From contig MU832132.1 in assembly GCA_029204225.1 (NCBI GenBank), positions 21,689-85,688 of the forward strand: a stretch of DNA of 64,000 bases, read 5' to 3'. This document shows, one piece after another, positions 56,302 through 64,000 of the stretch. A program made the translations under genes and the position numbers. The notes beneath the pieces were generated by a model. That model did no database searches, was not told the origin of the DNA, and was given only the letters and a program-made list of their open reading frames with translations. Each line of letters starts with the position of its first letter. The first letter of the stretch is position 1. This stretch comes from Diphasiastrum complanatum (Eukaryota > Streptophyta > Lycopodiopsida > Lycopodiales > Lycopodiaceae).

Positions 56302-56825
56302 TGTTAAAATTTTACAATTCTAGCTTGACCAATTTTGGTCATATTTCTTGTAAATTGTATTATGGTCATGTTGTGGCTTGTCACACGTGCCAAATAGCAT
56401 AGGATACTCTTTGTAAGTCTCATTCCTAACCTAGCATAGGAGTGGCACCTTTGGAATGAGTCCAAATAGTACTTTGATAGGCTAGAGAGATTCTGGGAAC
56501 TAGAAATAGCATGTTTTTCATTGTTTTGGGATCTCGAGATAAGTGGATATTTAGGTTAGATGTTAGGGCTAGATTATGATGAATACATAGAATCCCTAAT
56601 ATGCTCAGATCCAAGCTCTACATGTATAAATATGTGATGGGATTTCCATCCAATTATTAAAAAAATCGAGATTTTCCTTCTTGACTAGTTTGAGTCTATG
56701 ATTTGATTGATGAATGCTATTGGCATATGATTTTTTGTGATGATTGAATGAGTATGGAGTTGCAGGTATAGTACACAAGCAGCATCAGGCCGTACTTTCA
56801 CACGTGTGAGGAGTTTTGGAGCTAA
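56302..56825 (+). repeat. Copia-5 3' LTR, member of an inverted LTR pair
   Basis: Starts TGTTAAAATTTTAC after the purine tract. It contains TTTCACACGTGTGAGGAG at about 56,798-56,815. It pairs in inverted orientation with 57,482-58,013; homology ends at GAGTT near 56,816. The true LTR end may lie further right, before 57,000. Confidence 0.8.
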
Positions 56826-57000
56826 TTCATGGAGTTCAAGCCAAGATAGGCTAGGAATCAATGCATTGATTAGTAATCTAGCTTCTAGATCTTGTTTGGA
56901 TCTTAAGTACGTGCTTTCTCCATCATTTCTAGGATCAAATGGGATTATTTTGCTGTATTTTTTATCACTTTCATGCAATGGAAGTTACTAAAAAAGAAGA

Positions 57001-57480
57001 ATCGGTGCATTTAAGTAAGTTCTAGCTTATTTGTATTGATATTGATTGAACTTTTTGATTTGTGTCCAATTTGTTCAGTATAGTTTGTGTCCAAATCTTT
57101 ACTGACTATTTTCTGAAAACTCATTTGCTATATAGATTTACATTGGTTGTTGAAGATCATTTGGCCGATGGGATTTCCATTGGAAGATCATTAGGTTCTA
57201 TTTTGACTACCAAGTCTTTGAAGTCAATGTTAGACAACAATAGAATGAAAAAGATTAAAGCTTCAATTATAGATAGCATTATGAATGAAGTTGAACAAAT
57301 ATTAGACATTACATTGGTACAAGGGGCATGTGATTTTGCTAGCATCAGTAGAGAAGCATATGCCACAATGTTCAACATGATAGTGGAAGCATTTGCACAA
57401 GTGAGTGTAAAAAAGTTTATGATTCCACGACTGTTTCATCTTAAAAAGAAGAGAGACACATTAAACCAATGGATATTGTG
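57001..57480 (+). pseudogene. family X copy 3, exon B segment (inverted relative to its exon A)
   Basis: Starts with the end of exon A (AAGAAGAATCGGTGCATTTA, then a GTAAGT-type donor at about 57,015), followed by an intron and TLVVEDHLADGISIGRSLGS, GACDFASISREAYATMFNMI and FMIPRLFHLKKKRDTLN. This exon has no stop, unlike copy 1, and differs from it at roughly one residue in five. It breaks off at 57,480 against the LTR. Confidence 0.65.
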
Positions 57481-57481
57481 A

Positions 57482-58013
57482 ACTCTTCACGCGTGTGAAA
57501 GTACGGCCTGCTGCTGCCTGTGTACTTTACCTGCAACTCGAAACACATTCAATCATCACAAAAAATCATATGCCAATAGTATTTATCAATCAAATCATAG
57601 ACTCAAACTAGTCAAGAAGGAAAATCTCGACTTTGCTCATAATTGGATGGAAATCCCATCACATTTTTACACATGTAGAGCTCGGATCATATTAGGGCTT
57701 CTATGTATGCATCATAACCTAACCCTAACATCTAACCTAAATATCCACTTGATCCACCCTAATTAGGGGTCTAGATCCCGAGATCCCAAAACAATGAAAA
57801 ACATGCTATTTTTAGCTCCTAGAATCTCTCTAGCCTATCAAAGCACTATTTGGACTCATTCCAAAGGTTCCACTCCTATGCTAGGTTAGGAATGAGACTT
57901 ACAAAGAGTATCCTATGCTATTTGGCACGTGTGACAAGCCACAACATGACCATAATACAATTTACAAGCAATATGACCAAAATTGGTCAAGGTAGAGTTG
58001 TGAAATTTTAACA
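57482..58013 (-). repeat. Copia-5-type LTR, inverted
   Basis: Reverse complement of 56,302-56,816 with scattered differences; on the minus strand it starts TGTTAAAATTTCAC. It sits between the exon A piece on its right and the exon B piece on its left. Confidence 0.82.
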
Positions 58014-59192
58014 GAAAGATCACAAATATCTTTCTCTTCTTAGTTTTTGCCTTTTTGTTCAACAAATCCATGTCTTTAACCAGAGATAAATAAGAGGTAT
58101 GCATGGATTGAAATGCAAACTTCATCTTATCATAACTAATTGGATCACTATGGCAGCCACAGTTGCGTATTGGGTCATGGTCAACTGCTACACTAAATTT
58201 GGGGACCAGATTTCGGAAGGGTGTGACCCAAGAATCTAAATTTGCATGGCAGAATCTATTGTCTCTCTTGTCTGGTAGTTGGGAATTTTATCTTACCCTA
58301 GTGAAAACCAAAAATTCTTCAACCAAAAAAGCAGAGGGAAATAGCTTCCTTTTCTGTTTCTGCTGCTCCTCACTTTGCTGCTGCTGCTTTCTGGTAGTGG
58401 AAGTGAATTCCTCTGCTCTGCTTGGATCAGTCTGAAATGGATGGAATCACATTAAGAAGACTGTAACATTTGATTCTCCTTCTTGAGAATATTTCTTGAC
58501 ACTCCCTTGATATGTTCTTCAATTGCTCTTCTAGAAAAAATATTTTACGCAATGAGTGTGCATTACCATAAGCTTTCAAATTCTCACAGTAACCTAGGAG
58601 ACCATTTTTTTTCATGACACATATAAATTAACAATTGAGTCACCGAATTAAAATGAGGATGTTGCAATGAATATACTCCTAATGACCATAAATCTAAATA
58701 CCTTAGCTTTGCCTCCCTCCAATTCATCATATCAGAATATGATAAGTTAGAATCTTTTGAATTTCTTGTTCTAATCGGAACATACTCTGGTGAGAGATCC
58801 ACATGAAGGTGATAAAACTTCATCATCAATAAAAAAAACCGGTAACAAAGCTATTATAACAGAGCTGGAGATGGCGCTAAACATTTGTTCGAATAGTTGT
58901 TCGACCTTGGAGATGGAGATGGTACAAACCCAGAGCTGTGAAAGGTCATAGTCCACATCTTTTTTAAATTTTTGAACGTCCAAGCTTCTGGGAGGGAATA
59001 TTTTGACTTCACATGAGTCACATTAAATTGTAGTTACGCATTTGTGATGTTTGATGTGACTACAATAAGGGATATTTATGCGCATGTAAAGTCATGCAGG
59101 CAAAACTATATTTAGATTATTTTAGTGTTATTTTCTCTCTCCTACATGGAATTTCTTATAGGGCCCATTTTGGGCCCATATTTTCTCTAATG
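58014..59192 (-). pseudogene. family X copy 3, 5' part and terminus
   Basis: On the minus strand the terminus (59,192 down to about 58,980) is followed by VQKFKKDVDYDLSQLWVCTI, FYHLHVDLSPEYVPIRTRNS, LQHPHFNSVTQLLIYMCHEK, NGLLGYCENLKAYGNAHSLR and EEQLKNISRECQE. About 290 bp of foreign sequence (58,145-58,435, with CTGCTGCTG runs) follows, then MKFAFQSMHTSYLSLVKDMD and KKAKTKKRKIFV, where the LTR cuts in. Frames shift at least twice. Outside the terminus the flank reads GFYQVHNVAYSETFNPVV, a copia RT, so X inserted into a copia. Confidence 0.62.
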
Positions 59193-59584
59193 AGAGGATT
59201 TTATCAAGTACATAATGTCGCGTACTCTGAGACTTTCAATCCAGTAGTTCTATCAGACTTCTCTGTTGAATACTTATTCATCGCTGCAATATTCTATACA
59301 TCACTTCGCAATCTGAAATTGGTTGACTACAAACACCATCACTTGAAGGAGCTCTTTGTTTTATCACATTTGCTGATGAGTATTCTAGGAGGACATCAAT
59401 TATGTTGATCAACAGAAAAATTGAATTTCTAAATGCTCCAAAGAAATCAAAGCTAATTATGAAATTCAAACTAGCAAATACCATCACTTCAAGGGGCCAT
59501 TTGTTTTATCACATTTGTTGATGACTATTCTAGGTAGACATCGGTCATGTTCATTAAAAGAAAAACTAAATTTGTGAATGCTGG
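59193..59584 (+). pseudogene. copia fragments: RT block and a duplicated integrase block
   Basis: GFYQVHNVAYSETFNPVVLS, then FIAAI and NLKLVDYKH, is the copia RT block around ETFAPVV. Two imperfect tandem copies (about 59,335-59,440 and 59,480-59,584) of an integrase segment follow, LCFITFADEYSRRTSIMLIN and LFYHICLLMTIL-type frames, about 145 bp apart. Confidence 0.65.
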
Positions 59585-60080
59585 GAAAATGCAAAAATGA
59601 ATGATAGAGAAATGGCATTGACGAAACAAAAGCCAAAACCCTAATAGAGACAATCCGGTTGATGCTGAATTTTACAAACCTACGCACAAAGTTTTTGGAC
59701 TGAACTCTTTGAGCTTGGTTTGAAAGAGTCATTTCTTGTTTGATTCAAATAAACTTGATCTTTTACTGTGTTGCCAACATAAATGTTGATATAAAGAATT
59801 TTGACTATTGCACACTATGTAGATGATACATTAGTTCTTATTAGTAACTCAAGTAGTACAAGAAATTAAATCAAACCTTCATATAGAGTTTGACATTTTA
59901 GTTTCTAAATTCAGTATATTCAGGCTAACAAAGGCATGACATTGTGCTACAATGGTAATATTTATGAAGCTAGAACAACTTATGGATAGACTTCTCATAT
60001 TGGAGAAGTGATTAAGATTTTAGGAAGACTACTTCAAACCAATACTCCTATCTGGCAAAAGTCCCAATTTTGGCCACCAA
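59585..60080 (+). repeat. paralogous copy of the Copia-2 target site and outer inverted-arm sequence
   Basis: Matches 26,360-26,399 joined to 32,297-32,785 without Copia-2. It includes YVDDTLVLIS at about 59,812-59,840. The left inverted arm has lost about 13 bp at this point, while the right arm keeps them. Confidence 0.9.
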
Positions 60081-61060
60081 AGTGATCTGAATTGTCAACA
60101 CTTTGCTGTCCAAAGTGCTGTGAAATTGGACTATGCTGTCCAAAGTTTTCAACAAGCCATTCCTCTTCATAAGTCTGCTCCTCTTGATGAATTATGGGCT
60201 GTTCGCTTGAAGAACCAGTGGGCTGTCCATTAGAGGATGATGGCAGTCCCTCCTCTTCAACATTAGATGGTGATACCAAATCTGGAAACACTTCAACATA
60301 GTCATCTTGGGGGATGTCCCCTTTCATGACATGAATGGGCGCAAGATCATAGGAGTTCTTCTCATCAAAATGAACATCACGACTCACTATGATTTTGTTA
60401 GTATCCACATTAAACAATCTATAGCCTTTACTTTCACTACTATAGCCCATAAAAATGCATTTTACTCCTTTATCATCTAGTTTGGATCTTAGCTTATCGA
60501 GAATAAATGCATAAGCTGTTCAACCAAAAGTGCGAAAGTGAGAAACCGATGGCTTCTTACCATACCAAACTTCATAAGGAGTCAAAATCTTCAAGGCTTT
60601 AGTCGGACACCGATTATTAATGTATGACGCCGTAATAACCGCTTCAGCCCAAAACTTGTGGGGAACGCCCTTTGTCTTAAGCATGCAATGAGCCATCTCC
60701 ATGATTGTGTGATTTTTCCTCTCGACAACACCATTTTGTTGCGGTGTGTAAGGTGTAGTCATTTGATGTAGAATGCCTTTGCTTTGAAGAAACGTGCCAA
60801 ATGTACTTTTAATGTATTCCCCTCCTCGGTCGGTACGTAGTATCTTCAAAGTATGCCCAAATTAATTTTCTATCATAGCTAGAAAATCTTTGAAGCATTG
60901 AAAAACTTCAGATTTTGCCTTCATAGGAAAGATCCATGTAAATCTTGAAAAATCATGAATAAAAGTAACAAAGTACTTGCATGTACCAATGGATTCGGTC
61001 CTCATTGGACCACATACATCACTATGAATTAAGGCAAACTTATCACCAACTTTGATAGTG
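60081..61060 (-). pseudogene. Copia-2-type integrase fragment
   Basis: Almost the same sequence as 28,559-29,540. Integrase blocks are IHSDVCGPMRTESIGTCKYF, LRTDRGGEYI, PQQNGVVERKNHTIMEMAHC and FWAEAVITASYINNRCPT, ending in the Gln-rich linker. The second D and the catalytic E lie in an unbroken 110-codon stretch (60,520-60,849). It joins the previous feature at a shared CCAAAGT. Confidence 0.88.
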
Positions 61061-61856
61061 TTGATTTTTCTTTTTGAAGCAATTAGAGACATAGTGCCCC
61101 TTCTTGCCACAAAAGAAACACTTGACTTTCTTCTTCGTGGTCTTTGAAGTAGAAGGATGAGATGAGTCATCCTCTTCACCATCTTTGTCTCTTTCCTTGG
61201 CTTTGTCTTTGTTGAATGCTTGAGAAAATTGGTTCTCCTTTATGATTGTCCTTGACAAAGAGGTTTTTGTCACTTCCAATATGCTCGAGTTTGTTCATCC
61301 TAGAAAGTTTGTAACTTTGCCTAGATTCTTCAGAGATGAGAATTTCTTGAAGAGTTTTCAAATTGGGCAACTCCTCCTTAATGGCAAAGGATTGAATAAG
61401 ATTATCATAGTCATCTTTTAAGCCATTTAGAATGACACCAACACAAGCAGGCTCCCTATGAAGATCTTTTACTCTCAAAACATAATTTGATGCACTCTCC
61501 TCACTTCTTTGAAAACTTTGGAAAATCTGATTTCTAAGAGTGAGTATTCTAGAAGTGTTCTTAGCTTCATAGATGGAATTGAGTGCATCCCAAGCATCTT
61601 TAGCAGTGGTGCAAGGTCCTATTTCTCTCAGAATCTCATTAGAAACATTCATTTTAATGAAGTGTAAAGCCATTCTAGCTCTCTTCTTGTAATTTGGTAT
61701 TTCAAGCTGTGCTTGAGGCACCCCCTCAATACCAAGTACTATGTCCATAACATCCTGGAGTATCAAAATAGACTCCATCCTTACCTTCCATATTGAGTAA
61801 TTAGAGGTACTTAGTCTTTCACCTGCTTCTAGGAGATATCCTCCCACAGATGCCAT
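61061..61856 (-). pseudogene. copia gag (another family) fused to the Copia-2-type integrase
   Basis: The gag frame (61,176-61,856) begins MASVGGYLLEAGERLSTSNY and has YSIWKVRM and KDAWDALNSIYEAKNTSRIL. After one shift near 61,230 it has a perfect knuckle, CFFCGKKGHYVSNC. At about 61,062 it runs directly into INTIKVGDKFALIHSDVC of the other family, so protease and GAG-pre-integrase are missing. Confidence 0.88.
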
Positions 61857-61959
61857 AATGTGAAGACTTCTTAGTTATTGGACAATTATATGTTTGAGCT
61901 TGTTCCAATCAGACTTAATGTTGCTACTCTCTTTCACTATAGATATTTTCAAGGATTTT

Positions 61960-62692
61960 CTACCTTCTATCTATTTTGATTTTGTATCAATCAAGTTAAG
62001 TGTGAACATGATATGACTATACTTTTAGTCAAGTTGACTAGTCACCTAGGAATTAGCTTTTCCTTGCATGTGCATGAGTAAATGCTCCCACATGGCAAGT
62101 GGATGTTCACACGTGTGTATAGAGTTCTAGAAGATAAGAGTTGACCATTTTGCTTAGATCCTATTTTGTAGGGAATATTCCTATATTCTAGGAGACTAGC
62201 TCTTTGGATTCTAGCCATATTCTAGAAGGTCAACTTTGGATAAGGATCAAGTATGGATCAAATGGATAGCTTTGAGTGATGTGGCACTGTTCACACGTGT
62301 GAAGACTTGCTGAACTATACCAGACTCGTGGATGTACTTGATCCATAAAAGGATCATCATTTTGCTAATGAGATTGATGAAACTTTTGCATTCTACACTT
62401 TTGTCAGATTTCTAGTCAATAGAATTGTGATTTTAATGGATGATTGCTATCAAGAACCAAAGTACTTGTTGTTTAAGGTGTAGGCCGTACAGTGGATGGT
62501 ACTCCACACGTGTGAGGCCTCTCTCACTAGTTTATGAAGTTTTGATCCATTTCTCTTGCTTAAATCTAAGTGTAGTGAACCTAGATCAAGATCTAAAGTG
62601 TAGAACTTGATAGATCCATTGATTAGGCAACCAATAACTCTCTATGATTGTTAAGTACAATCATTATTGTCTTTTAAACTGAAATTTTATCA
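61960..62692 (+). repeat. 5'-truncated LTR of a Copia-1 relative
   Basis: Aligns with Copia-1 LTR from roughly its position 150 onward, with frequent differences, and ends TTTTATCA. It holds CACACGTGTGAA at about 62,291 and 62,507. The left edge abuts the leader of the gag at 61,856 head to head. Confidence 0.85.
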
Positions 62693-62704
62693 TGGTATCA
62701 GAGC
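62693..62704 (+). other. primer binding site of the Copia-1 relative
   Basis: TGGTATCAGAGC follows the LTR directly, as in Copia-1. Confidence 0.9.
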
Positions 62705-63286
62705 TAAGTAAGAGAGTGACCATTTGATTCATAAAACTTGCAAAGATCATTGGCAGAAATTGTTTTTGGCCAATACTAGTGAGGGCGAGTTCATCTAGAG
62801 TGATAGCTTGTTTCTATTTGGATCAAATCGACTTGGAGGTTGTGTATGTACTTTTCACACGTGTGAAACCGTACAACAACGTTATTTCAAGTTACTTTGT
62901 GTTTTTTGGTCCTATAATCTCAATTCTAGTTCATTTTTAGTGCTTTTTGAAGCATAGTATTGATCTAGATTCAATCTAGCTAATGCCTATGACCAAATAG
63001 GGTTTTGGATCATTGAAGCAGTTCTTTTTGGAGTTTAAGTTCAGATCTAAAAGGCTGATTTGTTTAGATCCTTAGTTGAAGTGAAACCTCTAAGAAAAGT
63101 GTAAAGCAAATTTTTTTTTTGGGAGTGAAAGCTAGGATTTTTTGTCAAGATCTAATTGTGTATCATTCAAGCTTGTGTGCTAGTTTGATAGAGACAAGGC
63201 TATAGGAAATCTTGTGATTTTTAGTCCTTTCATAGATCTTTAAAATTCATAAATCTTTGTGATTTTAGAAGAGCATCCATTCTACA

Positions 63287-64000
63287 ATGTCATCCATGGG
63301 TGGTTATTTGTTGGAATCAAGTGAGAGACTCACTTCCACAAATTATTCCATTTGGAAAGTGAGGATGGAATCACTCCTAGTGATCCATGACCTCTCTGAC
63401 ATAGTTCTAGGAGTTGAGGAAGAGCCTCAAGCTGCCCAAGAACAAACCAAATAAAAGAAGGGAGCAAGATGACCTCTACATTGCATAAAGTTGAATGTAT
63501 GCAATGACCTCTTGAAGGACGTGTCTTCTTGTGCTTCATCCAAAGAGGCTTGGAATTCATTAAAGGGTATTTATGAATCCAATAACACTTCAAGAATCCT
63601 CATGCTAAGCAATCAAGTCTTTCAAAGCATGAAAGGAAGTGGAGAGAGTGGACAAGAGTATGTCCTTAGGATCAAATCTCTTAACAAGGAATTGAGTGCT
63701 ATAGGAGAAAAGATCCAAGATCAAGAGCTAGTACAAATCATATTGAATGACCTAGGTGATGAGTTCACCAACTTGGTCCAATAATTTTCTATTCAAGACA
63801 CTCTTCCATCCATTGAAAAGTTGCATAATGTTCTTGTGGCCGAGGAGAGTAGACTCCTACACCTCAAGACAAGAATGGAAGGCATGCCACTTAATGGAGG
63901 AGAGGGGAAAGCAAACTTTACATCCAAAGGCAAGAAGAAACAACATCCATTCAAGAAAAATCAAGCAAGGAGGCCGAGATGAAGAATGGAGGTTCTACTT
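63287..64000 (+). pseudogene. gag of the Copia-1 relative, broken, cut by the window edge
   Basis: Begins MSSMGGYLLESSERLTSTNY, nearly the same as the Copia-1 gag. Stops occur at about 63,452 (TAC to TAA), about 63,469, and 63,781 (LVQ then TAA). A one-base loss near 63,965 shifts the frame before the zinc knuckle. It continues past 64,000. Confidence 0.9.

Noticed and set aside
1..64000. tRNA, rRNA or organellar gene insertions
   Set aside because: No cloverleaf, rRNA core sequence or plastid/mitochondrial gene was recognised on reading; a dedicated search was not possible.

Overview
The window is nuclear DNA of a land plant: introns bounded by GT/AG, a spliced beta-carbonic anhydrase gene, Ty1/copia elements primed with the initiator-tRNA site TGGTATCAGAGC, and a CACTA accessory fragment. 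A large, transposon-rich genome is implied, possibly a fern or other seed-free vascular plant. That last step is only an inference. Labels such as Copia-1 and family X are mine.

Layout. 1-929 is a decayed copia pol end and 930-1,566 its LTR, into which Copia-1 (1,572-7,885) inserted. Copia-1 is complete, with an open 1,326-codon gag-pol frame, two 862-bp LTRs that look identical and a CCTTG target duplication. 7,891-9,422 holds unknown minus-strand frames. 9,423-12,520 is the best copy of family X, a spliced, dispersed, probably mobile gene. 12,700-18,340 is the least repeat-like stretch: an unknown minus-strand gene, a duplicated divergent promoter carrying about 16 copies of one motif, a centromeric-type histone H3 pseudogene, and two more unknown genes. 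18,940-50,392 is a nest. An old copia (Copia-4) was split in its protease codons by Copia-3, whose outer LTRs lie at 19,275 and 48,850 and share the duplication CATAT. Inside that span lie other copia fragments, Copia-2 (26,400-32,296, duplication GAAAC), an apparently intact 8-exon beta-carbonic anhydrase gene (33,644-35,491) flanked by a 1.7-kb inverted duplication of its own 3' half, two coiled-coil transposon-type genes, a second family X copy and a gag fragment.

50,500-51,840 is a CACTA-type accessory fragment. 53,660-59,192 is a decayed copia, a pair of inverted LTRs and a rearranged third copy of family X. 59,193-64,000 contains copia fragments, including the unoccupied counterpart of the Copia-2 insertion site, a chimeric copia and the start of a decayed relative of Copia-1.

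Only the carbonic anhydrase and Copia-1 look able to make full-length products. Most other coding sequences carry stops or frameshifts, and many of the stops fit C-to-T change at CAG or CGA codons. All family assignments come from motif recognition by eye; nothing was searched.
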